This document shows, in pieces, positions 1 to 11,714 of a stretch of 64,000 bases of DNA. The stretch covers positions 248,001-312,000 of the forward strand of contig JAWZYV010013019.1 in the NCBI GenBank assembly GCA_038373885.1, in the 5' to 3' direction. Origin of the DNA: Cheiracanthium punctorium (taxonomy: Eukaryota > Arthropoda > Arachnida > Araneae > Cheiracanthiidae). A model generated the notes under the pieces. That model did not search any database. It was given only the letters and a program-made list of their open reading frames with translations, and was not told the origin of the DNA. A program made the position numbers and the translations under genes. Position 1 is the stretch's first letter, and each line of letters begins with the position of its first letter.

Positions 1-20
1 AGAACGGGTATTTCAGCTAG
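1..20 (+). mobile_element. Helitron 3' terminus (partial, cut by the window start)
   Basis: The window opens with AACGGGTATTTCAGCTAG followed by T. This is the CTAG-T end expected of a Helitron, and it closely matches the ends of two Helitrons at 52644 and 54611 (GGGTATTTCAGCTAG and GGGTACTTTAGCTAG). The rest of the element lies upstream of the window. Confidence 0.7.
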
Positions 21-129
21 TAATTTATTAAAAATCATAATAACATTAAATTAAGTTTGGGTCGTTTAGTTCTAATAGTACGAATCAAAATCAGCTTCTT
101 ACTACCAATATGATATGAGATATGAATTG

Positions 130-735
130 CAGTATAAAAAAATATTTTAACATAGCGGGAGGGGGATTGTGGGTTCTCATAACTCACTCATTTTCTGTCC
201 AAATTTATTGAAAATTGGTGTCTGGGGTTAAAATGAGCTAAATTTTTGAAATATGAAGTGAAATCTAGGCGTTGCTATTGAGAAAAAAAAAGTTGGTGCG
301 AATTTTGATATGTAGATGGCCCCTTATGAAATTTTTATGCATTGCAAATTAAAGTGTACGTCAATCGTAAACGATTCGTATCTGTAACTTTGCTGTACGA
401 CGAACGACGGCCGAAAAAAGTACAAGTGGGACTTTTTTTCCCGCAGCTGTACGTCCGTACATGCTTAAGTACAGCCGACATGGAAAATCTGTTCAAAATA
501 GACTCGCGGTCGGTTAAAATGGGTTGTACATACATTTATATGAGCGTGCATGCTAGCGTACGATGAGATGCGTCGCAAAAATTCTTAAAAGTAAATTTAG
601 AGGCAATCAAAATCGGTTTTTTCGTCGAAATCTCGCTCCCGCGCGCGCTCGCGAATCACACAATCACATTCACATTACTTCCTTATACTCCGTACAAGAA
701 TATAAGGAAGTAATGTGAAGTACTAATCAAGTAAA
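130..735 (+). repeat. Dispersed repeat, family R1 (copy 1)
   Basis: From about 330 to 720 this segment matches 36800-37075 in the same orientation. Shared landmarks are the ACGT-rich stretch, GTGCATGCTAGCG, TTTTTTCGTCGAAATCT and the closing ACATTACTTCCTTATACTCC. No coding capacity is visible. The first 200 bases are less certain. It could be the 3' part of a long non-autonomous DNA transposon; the superfamily is unassigned. The copy ends in a strong hairpin, annotated separately. Confidence 0.6.
669..719. repeat. Near-terminal hairpin with 19-bp arms
   Basis: TTCACATTACTTCCTTATA at 669-687 is the exact reverse complement of 701-719, with a 13-base loop. The second copy of the family (37040-37072) has a related, shorter hairpin in which TTACTTCCTT pairs with AAGGAAGTAA. 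The hairpin therefore belongs to the repeat's end and is not a chance local palindrome. Confidence 0.85.
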
Positions 736-1984
736 AAGTACTAATCAACTCTGTTTACCAAAAAAAAAACTATTCCTTTTGAGCAGTCCTGACATATTTT
801 CTGGGCTACGTGTATCGCAAATAGTTTTGTTCGGCTTTTCTTTCTGCTTTGCAGTGTGACGCTGTTAAAATATAGGCAAGTGTTGCCTGAAAAAATCCTT
901 TGTGAAAAATGCATATGTATTACTTTTTCTTAAGTATATTCATAACATTTATGATAATTAAATTTTAAATCATTGTTTATTTTATTTTGAAGTCATAAGC
1001 CTGCAGTTAAGGTGTACTAAACTGCTCTAAATCTTATTAACATCGACCTCGAGATTGGGTTTTAAAGTTTCTCTTATTTCATGTAAAATTTGGATTATAT
1101 AGACTTCACCAGTGCCATGTTTCTTCTAGCTGAATCTTAGAACAAGCATTCGCACACCTATTTGAAAAATACTTCTCCATGTCATTATGAATTTCTTTGT
1201 AAACTTTCCAATTGCCGCATTTCCTTTTGTGCTATAGAGGTGCAGTTCACTCTCAGTGTTATCAGCTTAAATGAAAACAACCTATATATTTTGGCACTCA
1301 GCTAATACAAATTCATTTACAATTCTACATATCGATATAACAATGCATGCAACTGAACTCTTAAATAGTGTTTAATGAACAGAAAATTAACTATTCATGC
1401 AAAGTTGTCTTGCATAGGTATTTAATAGGAATGAAGTGATTTTAATTTCTAATCCAAGAAGACTAAACCCTTAGTATTTTCCCAGTTTACATAAATACTT
1501 CGTATACACATGAATAATAGCACCTATGGACTGTGTCTGTAACTGTGTGCACCGTTATATGAATATCACTATCCCGTTATTATAAAATTCTCTTAAAATA
1601 TTCTATTGATGTTAAAAACTCTTCATTATATAAAAATTGTCCATAAAATTGTCCATAAAAAATGTCTTATGAAAAATCGTTTTTTCAGAATATGTGTAAA
1701 CTTTCCACCAAATAAATCATTAGCTGTTTTGTTAAACTCGTTGTGTGTGTACTTTGTAAATTACTAGGCTGAAACTGGACGCATTTTGCTTCTCTTACAA
1801 TGAAAACGTTTTAATTACCATCGAAGACTTCAACAGGCCTTTTCGAACACGAGCTTTTTCGAAAATAGCTTTTTTCAACATTTTGGGAATACCTGTGCAA
1901 AAATTCTGAATAAAAGATTTCGAAGTCTTATTCAGCCCAATAAAACAGAAAGACAATGTTCACTCATTCGTAAAATATAGATTA
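736..1984. other. AT-rich DNA with no recognised feature
   Basis: Roughly 70% A+T with stop codons in all frames. I see no repeat shared with the rest of the window and no exon-like stretch with splice signals. Confidence 0.5.
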
Positions 1985-2150
1985 ATATAAGGGGTACTAA
2001 CGCGTATTCGCGTTACACCTGGAGAAAATCGTCTCAACTCAAGACCGTTACATCCACTGCTGTGCGGTAGGCCCGAACCCTGGAACTTTACACTTCAGCC
2101 ATCTATCATGTTCAGTGTTTTATCCACTTGGCCATGGTGAGGCCCAAACA
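1985..2150 (-). mobile_element. tRNA-derived SINE, family S1 (copy 1)
   Basis: Read on the minus strand it has a tRNA-like head: box A region TGGCCAAGTGGATAA, then a box B region GGGTTCGGGCC about 50 bases later. The 3' body contains GATTTTCTCCAG and AATACGCGTTAG, shared with copies at 28790-28985 and 62880-63020. The head resembles tRNA-Ser or tRNA-Leu genes, which share TGGCCGAGTGG. It does not encode a functional tRNA, because no acceptor stem closes around it. Confidence 0.7.
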
Positions 2151-3769
2151 TGTTAAAACATAAAAGCTCATACAACACTGGGAGATAATATTTCTTGTGT
2201 TAAGTGAAGGGTCAATATTCGACGCATTTCTTCGTAACTGTGGCAGTATCATAAAGTCATCAGCCGACTGATTTTGATCGAGAACGTCACAATTATTTTT
2301 ATTGCGCATAATTCAGTTCATTAGGAAAATTATTACCAAAAAAAAAAATAATGAAAGTTCTATATTGAATTTTTTATGAAAGTTTCTTTGCTCAAAAATT
2401 GGTTTGTGTTGCTCGTATTAAGTTCATTGATTTCAATAATATTTTATCTATATCATCCTTAGGGTACAATTTGGCTAATAAGTTAGTAAATAAATTAAAA
2501 CAATGATAATTACTTCAAAATACATAGTCAGATTCAAAAAAATATTCCAAACACAGAACAATAAGTCTCTTTGAATTACTGAAAATTATGAAAATACCCT
2601 TAATTTTGTATGATATCATTTTTCAATATTTTTTTCTGTTAGCATGTTACACTTAATGATACTTTCAAGATGATTACTAGCTATGTTTTTTTGTTTTTCT
2701 GGGTCATTCTTTTCCCCCAAATTACCTCCTTATTAATCATTAGATATTTTTAGTAAGGAAGTTCTTCCCCCTTATAGATGATTAAATAATTATCTAGTTA
2801 ATTGAAAGTGACTTTCGTCATTGCTTTCTAGATAGAAAAAAATGTACACGACATTTTATTGTTTTTTATAGAATTCTTGTATTAAATTTCAACTTATGTG
2901 AAATTATCTAACTTACACTTACATAAAATTTTCAATTACTTGGCAAAAGCTAGACAGCAGGTTATTCTGTTCCGGAAATCACTCAGAACTTTACAAGAAA
3001 GGTAAAACGCGGATTTCCACAGGGTAAAAAACATAAAATTTCTATGTTAATTTTTCTGATTTGTGTGTTCTGATTTGTGTTCCATTACATAGCAATAAAG
3101 GTGAATTCAGATTTAACTAGATGAATATAAAGGTTAAAAAAGTACTAGTAGAAATAAAAATACATAAATTAAAATGTAAAAAAGAAAGAACTTAGTAATA
3201 TGCTCAATCAGTAATAAGTCAATATGCAATAAAATCTCTCTAATTTAATACACAAAGCATTTTCTTATATTCATCATTATATTAATATTTAAAAGTTGTA
3301 AAGGAAGAAAGTATGCATTTTAATGCAATTTTCGTGAAGTATAATTTATACTAAAAATACTTTAATACAAAGTGTATCTATCTCCTCTGAAAATCTTGGA
3401 AATGGGCATATAAGGCAAAGTTGTGTTTACGGTAAAATTTTCACATAGCTTTAAATTTTTATAGGAAGATTTGAAATTATTAAAAAATAAGTTCTTAAAT
3501 TATTTACAAGCTTTAATACCAAAACATATTTTATGACACGTGCGTGTCATAAGTAATTTAAATTATAGATACATTGCAGTGAAAACTGGAATAACGTGGG
3601 CGAGATTTTCCGTCACAGTTACATGGAGGGATAGTTAGTAAAAATTTAGCAGCGCAGAATAGTTTTTAAACAATAAGATTCTTTGAGCTAGTTATCGAAA
3701 AGGAATTACTTATTAAAATGGCGTATTTTTCCAATAATAGGATATGTAAGTGGAAAGAAAATGTTTCTC
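2151..3769. other. AT-rich DNA with no recognised feature
   Basis: Long A/T runs and short spurious frames only. A 12-base palindrome, ATGACACGTGCGTGTCAT, lies near 3533-3550. No other structure is seen. Confidence 0.5.
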
Positions 3770-4837
3770 TTAAGGCGTCTTCTCACTTTAGGCACCTCAA
3801 AAATAGGCTATTTTCGCGATTTTTTTTCGAGAATTTTTGCAAACAATTATGGGATAAAATGGATCCTATATAATAAACGCATCTTTCAAGTACAAGAAAT
3901 TTTTTTTTTTTTTTTTTGGACAATTATTATAATAAAACAGTAGCATCGAAAAACCCGTGTAGAAATGTAATGTTCGTGGCTTGTTGATGGTATCTCCGAG
4001 ACAGGTCATCTGAAACAAAAAAATAAAACAGTTTTAGATTCAGTATGTCAGTGGCTATAGCGCATATCATCAGATTTTTGATATTCGCGAAAATAACACA
4101 ATGGCGCACGTTTTTCGAAAAAGTAAAAAAAAAAAAAAAACGCGTTTTTTTTGCAGATTTTTGTAAAAAAAAAAAATACTTCAAATCAAAATTTCAAAAA
4201 TCTGATGATATGCGGTATAGCCATAACTATGAAGAATATGTCATTCAAATTTCATGACAATCGGCCGGATAGTTTCCGAAATTTCATCGACAAGGCACTG
4301 AAAAACCTTGTTTTGAGATAAACGTGTTTAAAGTTTTGGTTGCAGAAAAATCATGAAAAAACCTTACCTCGGTTAATCAGCGATGCCTGCTCCATACAAT
4401 GGACCTTCCGATTCTTCGTAGAAGTTGTGCTCGTCCAAAATAGCTTCCCTTCGTCTCGACCTAGTCTCTTTTGAAGCGTTAGAGCTGCAGCGGTTCCCTA
4501 CGCGTACGCGATCACTGTCGCGTTTCTCGGCGTATTGAGCGGCGATAGGGCCAAGTTTGACACCCATCACCTCCAAAATTTTTAAAACAGGTTGTAGCCC
4601 TTCGTTATAAATGCATGCTGCTGTTTGACAAGCAATTTCCACGGTTTTTCTTCCCGTAAAAACGTGTTTCGGTGCCATTGCCCAGACACAGCTGTTGAAA
4701 CACTCGTTGTTATTTTGGGTATTTCCTCCGATCTTTATGAAATTTTGATATAACATTTTTGATGATATGTACTTTCAAAATTTAAAAAAAAAAAAAATTC
4801 GATTTTTTTTAATTTTCAAAGAGAGAAGACGCCTTAA
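3770..4837 (-). mobile_element. Mutator-like (MULE) DNA transposon, truncated
   Basis: The element is bounded by inverted repeats. TTAAGGCGTCTTCTCACTTT at 3770 matches the reverse complement of the right end (TTAAGGCGTCTTCTCTCTTT, ending 4837) at 19 of 20 positions. It is about 1.07 kb, too short for a complete MULE. It carries the C-terminal part of a transposase on the minus strand at 4373-4756. The 9-bp target duplication usual for Mutator elements is not evident in the flanks, so exact ends may be off by a few bases. Poly-A tracts near 4125 and 4165 occupy the non-coding half. Confidence 0.7.
4373..4756 (-). pseudogene. C-terminal fragment of a Mutator-like transposase
   Basis: The 127-codon frame reads like the C-terminus of animal MULE-type transposases: an asparagine-rich N-E-C-F-N-S segment (residues 17-22), then W-A-M-A-P-K-H-V-F-T-G (26-36), then V-E-I-A-C and C-I-Y-N-E-G. 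A basic, charged tail finishes with G-P-L-Y-G-A-G-I. The N-E-x-F-N-S and W-x-x-A-P-K pattern is, as I recall it, typical of the Mutator-like transposase family; I could not run a search. The N-terminal zinc-binding and catalytic regions are missing, so it cannot act as a transposase. It lies inside matching inverted repeats, which supports the assignment. A GAGGTAAGG sequence after the stop could be an old splice donor. Confidence 0.7.
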
Positions 4838-7690
4838 TTCAACAAAACTATTTATAACTAATAGTTTTGATGAATCGACAGAAATTTCGGCTATTCTTCA
4901 AAGCGTTTTGTGAATGCAACAAAATATTTTCTTTATTCACTTAAATTGTTCAGTTAATATAGCCCTCATTAAAATTTTGTAGAAAGAACAAAATGTTGTT
5001 AAATTCATCAAAAACAAATCTGAAAATAGCATTTAAATACTGAACAATTTTGACCTGCTTTTCATCCTTAGTTCTTTTTCTTATAATCAAACTTTTATCT
5101 ACAATTGTTAACTCTTTTTAAAAATAATCGTATATTTTCTTGATTCAAGAAATTATAGATCAAAGAGTATTGAACTAAACTATTTGATCAAAACATCACC
5201 AACAAAATTTTTTATGAATTCAACTACACTATTGCTTTTCGTTTTTTAAATGAATTAGTGGTTTTTTGGTATACTTCATTCATAAAAATCGCTTGTATTT
5301 GAAATTCGACCATATTTACTGCAATCGAAGTTAATCGACATCAGGATTTATCGAATTTTATCACTGGGAATAAGATGTAATTAATGATCCTCAGAAACAA
5401 GGCTGAATTTGAAAGATTTGTCTTACTAATCAGGACAAATGGACGATTCTCCGCTTACACGAATGAATTGCACAATTTATATTGATTTATTATACGAATT
5501 TGTGACATATTATCAATTACAAATTAAATTATCCATTAAAATAGCTTATTCTCAATTAAACTGCACCATATAAGAATTATTGTTAAAGTGAAATCTGTGA
5601 CAACAAAGTCTCTGGAGATCTCAGATATATTTTGTTATCTGTGATATAACTTCGCTTAATTTGTTTTCTAGGTAACAGAGCATTTATCTAAGCAAAATAA
5701 ACCAGACCAAATGAATTTTTCTACGTAATAGACAGCTTCCTATAAGACTAACAATGCAAGTTAATTTTTTACACAAAATCAAAACTGCATTTAATCATTT
5801 TCCGTTTTTCTGCGGCTAATTTAAATGGAAGCTTTAAGACCACAGAACCTTTAACATTGCCGAAATGATCTACAATCATGTTCATACCCCTTCTCCTGTG
5901 CTTTGAATAATATGAACAGAAGAATATTTTTTTAGTGTTACCAAAAATACACTAATATAGTATTTTCATTTATGAAAATAAAAACTGAAGATACAAAATT
6001 ATATTTTCTATTAAAGTTTTAAAATGTACGTTACATATAGAAATATGGTAATCGCAAAGCACTGCGCGCTCTGTAAAATATAAAAAAGAGCAAATACAGT
6101 AAAAATTCTTGACAAATTATATTTGTAAGTTATCTTCAAATCAAAACTAGAATGCATTGAAAAAGAGGAACAATAATTTAAAATTTTAGCAAAATGCAGA
6201 AAATTTATCAAAAATAGTATGAAATGCTATTACATTTCTAATTAAATCAAAACAAAAATAAGATATTTGTTTGGTTTTAGTGTGTACACTATAATTAGAT
6301 ACCCTTAAAATTTTGTACTGTGCACAATCAGATAATCAGATAATACAGACGCACGCGCGCTCGCAGTATGCGGATACATTCAAAGGCCTTGCAGATAGTT
6401 CTGCGGTGATGCCGAGTTTTCGTGGAGATTTTTTTTAAGATGGATTGTTACCTAGAAGAAATTTATTTTAAGTCACTATAAGCAATGTTGTTGCAAATAC
6501 GTGTGTACGTATATGAAATTTGCTAATAAATAAGTATGTTAATAAATGAAATTCCAGTTATCACGGGCTATTGTGAGTTTGCAGATAGTTTTGTATTATG
6601 TGCGCAGACAGTTTATTTTTTTTTTATCTGGTCATGGTATTGTGTGACATTGAACTTTTGTTGTTGCATTGATATATACAATTTGCTAATAAATATACAT
6701 ACAAAGAAACTGAAATGGTTTTGTTGATAATATTTTTGTTGATTAAATTAATATTCATTTACCTGTCAAACCATAGTTATAAAAGTTCTGTCATTCCATG
6801 AAAGAGTCATGTTATGAGAATTTAGGGATATGTACAAAATCTTATGAGACTGTAAACGATATGTACAAAACTGTCCACTTCACTACAGTTTTCAGTGCAA
6901 TGCATCTGTAGTTTAAATTATTTATAACACGCAGGTTTCATAAGATATGTTTTGATATTAATGCTTGCAAGTAATTTAGGAGCTTATTTTTTAATAATTA
7001 CAAATTTTCTTATCACATTTTTATTTATTATTATTTTAAAGTTGAATTAAAATTTTACTGTGACAAGAGTGTATCAATTTTATTTTTGTTCCGTAAGCTC
7101 ACATAACATTTTTAAATGTGTTTTTATATTTTTCATTCCACAAATAAATTATCCTGAACAATTACAAAATTAAAAGTTTCAAACGTGTTATTTAAGAAGA
7201 AAGTTAAAACTAATCAAATGAGAGAAAACTGAATGAAAATGTCTTATTCATCTTCATTGTATTAATACTGTTCTATTTTCCAACATTTTTATTTTGGAAC
7301 AATAATTTAATCTACTTACTTAATTTAAGTGCGGATGCTACATGTGTTTCTTTGTAATTAAAAGTAAAGACAAATTTAATAACTACGAATAAATAATTTT
7401 GAAATAATAAACTTATTCTTCTTAATGCAAATCAAACAAAAGTAGTCTTCTTTAAAATAATAATAGTTGAAGTGTTTTTTTGTTTATCTTTTTAATTTAT
7501 TAATTTTTTTCCCTTACTAATTGAGTTCTAGATTAGAAATTAGAAATATATAAAATAAAAATTTTAAATAAATAAAGGATAAACAAAATAGTCTAGAGAA
7601 TAGGTGCTTCCTAGATTTTATAACTTTGTTTCATTTTATCCTATCATGTTTTGTTGTTATGGCAAAGCTACGCATGGGCTAACTGCCTAA
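4838..7690. other. AT-rich DNA with no recognised feature
   Basis: About 2.8 kb of roughly 72% A+T. The short frames at 6011-6211 (minus) and 6536-6727 (plus) are rich in F, Y, I and L codons, as expected from AT-rich noise, and have no domain motif. A short alternating ACGCACGCGCGC run is at 6350-6361. Confidence 0.5.
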
Positions 7691-7845
7691 GATGGAGGTT
7701 GCCTTGGTCTTAGACTTTCTAAGGTCTTCTAACTCTTATTCACGCTTCATCTGTGAAGGTCCAGTCCAGACTCGAACCCAGAACCTTCACACTTCAGCCA
7801 TTTACCATTTTGAGCTTATTATCCACTCGGCCATGGTGGGATCTT
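7691..7845 (-). mobile_element. tRNA-derived SINE, family S1 (copy 2)
   Basis: On the minus strand, ACCATGGCCGAGTGGATAAT gives box A and GGTTCTGGGTTCGAGTCTGG gives box B. This is the least decayed promoter of the family in this window. A related 3' segment (GGCAAAGCTACGCATGGG, plus strand 7661-7678) matches the tail of the copy at 15140-15312 in opposite orientation. Transcription by RNA polymerase III is inferred from the boxes only. Confidence 0.75.
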
Positions 7846-8649
7846 TATCCTATAAATCAAACTTTGTCGCCCTTGAGTTCAGTTCTTTGTAATGGTTGCT
7901 ACTTTCGCATCAGGTCTTAGCAAATAAAACATTTGTGATATTGTCGTAAATACTAACGGAAGTATTTGTTTCCTCCTTAACTTTGTTTACAGAGTAGTTT
8001 TCTTTTTTTAGTATGTATGTGTGTTAAAATAGAACTTTTCTATGAAAATACAGTGCAATAACATATACAACATTAAGCTCTATCGCACATAAATATCAAT
8101 AAACTATACTTGTTTTCATTTTAAATATATAATATAGCTGGAAGTGTGACTAGTTTGAATTTTCCTCTGTCTAAACATGCAATAAAATTTAGTACGTCCC
8201 TCAAATATCCTAAAGATATAATCGAACCCGCGACTTTGCTTCAGTTTTATCTGTCTAAATGTGCAATTAAAGTTGGAATGTTCCTAAAGTGTTCTAAACA
8301 TTATGAATTCATAATATTAACCTGCAAAGCACAAAGGCGTGCAAATGCATTAAATCTACTCACAACTGTACTGTTATTGATATCAATGTTATACTGTCAG
8401 ATTTGCAAGAAAGTTTTTTTTTTTTTTTTGGTTCAAGTGGAGAACGGATGGCTTTTTATACTTTTAAATCAGCCTATGTATGTCTGTAAATATGTGCAAA
8501 ATTTAAAGCTTAACGGACGAATATTTCAGGAGCAAGTATTGAACATTTATTGGTGCTAAACAAAATTATTTTTTTGAAAACCGAGTATTAGTATTTTTTA
8601 TAATTATTAGATGCTACGAAGTGCATTAAATATTCTCTGAATTTTTAAT
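7846..8649. other. AT-rich DNA with no recognised feature
   Basis: Only low-complexity AT-rich sequence is seen. The 137-codon frame at 8146-8559 lacks any recognisable motif, crosses a T15 run and looks spurious. Confidence 0.45.
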
Positions 8650-9750
8650 TTAAATACTTATACAAGCAACAAAGCAAGAAATTAATTAAACTAAATGTGA
8701 CAACAAAAAAATGTATACCCCCTCCCCTCCCAAATTACTACCTTATCCACCATAATAACTTTTAAAAGAAAACATCTTGCAGTTACTTATAAATCTTCGC
8801 TTTCACACTGAAACTTTCTTGCATACTTCTATTGAGCCTATTAACAGGAGTATTTTAAGAGAACGCTAAAGTGCGTCTTTCATCTGCATATATTAAAGCC
8901 TCGCAATTTTTAAGCTTATTTAATTACACACTAATATCAATGACAAAGCAAGAAATTAATTGAGTAAATAAGACAGCATTAAAATAGGTATACCCCCAAA
9001 TCACTACATTATCTATCTTAATAGCAGTTAAAAGAAAGCATACTGCAGTTACTTATGAATCTTCGCTCACATTCTGAAACTTTGTTGCATACGCTGTTCA
9101 TCTCCTTATAACATGCGTATTTTAACCCTTTAACGCGCAGTGTTCCCGCTCTGGGAACACCAAACTCTGACGTTTAGACTGTTCCCAGTCACGAAGAATA
9201 GATTTGATTTCTATAAAAATAGTTGCCGGTGACATAGATCCACGAGAATTCTTTACTTTTTACCACGCCATTTCCCGTAAAAAAATTGTCACGATTCTTT
9301 TTAGCAGCACTGACATCTGCTGAAAAATGGAAGAATGCGAGAACATCCGGATAGATTGCCCAATGCTGAAAAAAGGGCAGCCGTTGCCATCGCTCGATTT
9401 AACTAACGAGTAAAATGTGTTCTAACTCGATTAAATGTTCATCGTGTGCCACAGATCTAGAGACCCTCATTTGAGGACAGCTGGCTGTGCGTGTGCAGAG
9501 CCAGCTGTCCACAAAAAAGGGTCTCTAGATCTAGATTCACGCGATGAACTCGATGAACGGCACGTGATCGGCACGCAATGAACGTTTCGATCGTCCACCA
9601 TCTTTCTGGTAGTTAAATCGAGCGATGGCAACGACTGCCCTTTTTTCAGCATTGGGAAAGGGTTGCGCCTCAAAGGATTAAGAGAACACAAGAATGAAAG
9701 TGTGTCTTTCATGTATATTTATTAACGTCTTGCAACTTTTAAGCTAATTT
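8650..9750 (+). repeat. Tandem duplication (period 274) split by a MITE
   Basis: ACAAAGCAAGAAATTAATT occurs at 8669 and again at 8943. Downstream text also repeats: GTTACTTATRAATCTTCGCT, CTGAAACTTT, GTGTCTTTCAT. Unit 1 is about 8650-8930. Unit 2 begins at about 8931, is interrupted by the TTAA MITE at 9126-9677, and resumes at 9678-9750. Unit 1 keeps the uninterrupted site GTATTTTAAGAGAAC at 8850-8864. Confidence 0.85.
9126..9677 (+). mobile_element. piggyBac-type MITE, family PB1 (copy 1)
   Basis: Flanked by TTAA on both sides (9122-9125 and 9678-9681). The ends are CCCTTTAACGCGCA and, inverted, TCCTTTGAGGCGCA. TTAA duplication with CCCTTT-type termini is the signature of piggyBac transposons. 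No transposase is encoded, so it must have relied on one supplied elsewhere. The core is a long imperfect palindrome that includes GCCGTTGCCATCGCTCG and its inverse, and the left end has an inner palindrome, TGTTCCCGCTCTGGGAACA. The insertion site is confirmed by the unoccupied duplicate at 8855-8858. Confidence 0.9.
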
Positions 9751-9759
9751 GTGACAGTA

Positions 9760-10890
9760 ATTGTGTCCTTCGCGATCTGCGCAAAAGGCTATAAAACTCG
9801 CATGTTTAGGAATTCCATTATTTTACCCAAGTGTAAGAAAGCAACAAAAGTAAGAAATAGATGCATCTTTATTCTACACGTCTTTGCACAGCTGGAAAAG
9901 CTGTTACACTACGCCCGACACAAGTTACAGTTTAAGAATAAAAACTTGTTTTGTGACTACAAGAAATTTATCTCCAACATAATGCAAACGGTCCTTTTTT
10001 TTCTTCTTTTTTACTTTTCAGATTTCTTTTTTTTTCCCTTTTCTTAACCTGCAAACATTCGTCTTTTCGAAAGATGTTCTTTGAAACATGTAAAGCCTTT
10101 CAAGCATAAAAATAGGACTATTTTTGAGATGAGTTGAAAAACTTTTTCCATCTCTTGTAAAAGTGCATAGGATAGGGAAGGAAAGGGAAGAAAAAAAAAG
10201 AACGATAAAGTGTATCGAGATGAATATAAATCGGTGAGATACAAAACAGAAGCAAGAGAATGCCAGAAAGTCCGCGTTAAAAAGAAGGGAATGTATGTCG
10301 TAAGAAAAATGTCTACAGCTTTCATTTTCTCTCTTGCTCGCACAGGCGTGCTCCATGGAGGGGGCTATGCTATAGGCTCTAAAGCTTGCAACATCCTCCC
10401 CCCCTCCTCCTTGAAAATGAAAAATAAAATTGAAAATGTCTTCAATTGTCAGTGAATTAAAATATTTTATTTTAAAATTGTCAAAAAACAAGCTTTCACT
10501 CCCCACCCACCCTCTTCGAAGAAAAATAAAATTTAAAATTTCTTTTAAACAGAGAGATAACTCTGAATTTATGAATTAAAACATTTACTTATAAAACTGT
10601 CAGAAGAAGCTTCCAACTCTCTCCCCACTACCTTATAAAAAAAGTTTGGTTTAATGAAAAAAAAGATCTTAAAAGTAGAGAATTCTCACTGAAAAACATT
10701 AACTTTTAAAAATATTTCACTTTTAAAAGTTCTCGAAAGGCAAACGGTTTAATCTCATTTTTCAATGAGGAAAAATATTAAAGATTCCCCGATTAATTAA
10801 AATTTGCAGAAATGTCTCCTATGTACTAAAATTCAATTGTGTCATTTTTATACTACCTCACAAAATTGAATTTCTAATTTTTAAGATACA
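9760..10890. other. AT-rich DNA with no recognised feature
   Basis: Contains pyrimidine-rich tracts and overlapping spurious frames on both strands at 10018-10506. Two diverged repeats of a CTCCCC-AAATAAAATTTAAAATT type occur near 10405 and 10500-10640, suggesting old local duplication. Confidence 0.4.
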
Positions 10891-10897
10891 AATGTGC

Positions 10898-11012
10898 GTA
10901 CACAGCTGACTGTGCGCGCACAGCCGGCTGTGTCAAAAATGGTCTTAAATCGAGTATCTTAAAAACGCCTGCTCTTTCTTCAGCATTGGGAAATGGTTCT
11001 GCTTCAAAAGGT
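10898..11012 (+). mobile_element. Decayed right half of a PB1 MITE
   Basis: CAGCTGACTGTGCGCGCACAGCCGGCTGTG matches the centre of the PB1 palindrome. It is followed by TTCTTCAGCATTGGGAAATGGTTCTGCTTCAAAAGG, close to the right terminus of other copies (CAGCATTGGGAAAGGGTTGCGCCTCAAAGG; each quoted here in pieces of family consensus). The left half and both TTAA sites are missing or degraded. Confidence 0.6.
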
Positions 11013-11448
11013 TCAACAGTTTTGAAATTTACAGTCACCCACTTATCTAAAAATAACGTTTTAAGGAGAGTTTTAGTCTTTTTGAAATACACTGTCCAGA
11101 AATGTGTTCTTACTCGTTTAGAGACACAGTTTTATCTGTTACAATCCGAATCTCTAATACTCTCCGTCATATTGTATTTTTTCTTTAAGTCATCGGGTAG
11201 TATCAACTTACCAGTCGTGTTGGAAAGTGACTGTCCGACAAAACACTGTAGATTTATCATGTGTTACACGTGCGTTCACTAAGAAATCTCAGCGTCTAGA
11301 AAGTTTCCTCTTTCTACATCAAATATGTTGAAATTCTTATCCAAAAAAATGTGAAAATACTTTTTTTCATTTTGTATTGAAATAACGTATACTCATTTAA
11401 TGAAAATGAATCTGTCACTATGAATTTCCGAAAATCGTGTCGCAAAAT

Positions 11449-11711
11449 CACAGACTTGTATTAAGACGATCATTGACTAGCGGCAGACGGGCGTCAGCGT
11501 CAGCTTCTCATAGGAAAATACCCCACCCCCTTTTAATGATTAGCTACATAAGACCCTTTAGCAACACATAACGACAAATCATGATGCAATCTACTACTAT
11601 CGTACGCACAAACAAAAACTTAATGATTACGAATCACTACGCCATCTTATCGGCAATTTCTATTTAGATATTTTAGAACACGTCGATGATCGTGCTATAT
11701 CCAAGTCGATG
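11449..11711. mobile_element. Short inverted-repeat element M1 (empty-site copy)
   Basis: A 263-bp element with imperfect terminal inverted repeats: CACAGACTTG...GACGATCATTGAC on the left, and the inverse of CATCGACTTGGATATAGCACGATCATCGAC on the right. It aligns with 59780-62724, where the same element is split by two later insertions. It has no coding capacity. A clear target duplication is not visible here; the other copy has 8-base flanks matching at 6 of 8 positions, which would fit a hAT-type MITE. Confidence 0.75.
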
Positions 11712-11714
11712 CTC

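Noticed and set aside
7691..7845. Intact tRNA gene
   Set aside because: Boxes A and B are present, but there is no closing acceptor stem, and the same sequence recurs at several loci with a shared non-tRNA body. It is a SINE.
10018..10506. Longest open frame in the window (162 codons, minus strand)
   Set aside because: Residues are dominated by F, S, L and H from pyrimidine-rich DNA, other frames are open in the same place on both strands, and no motif or splice context supports it.
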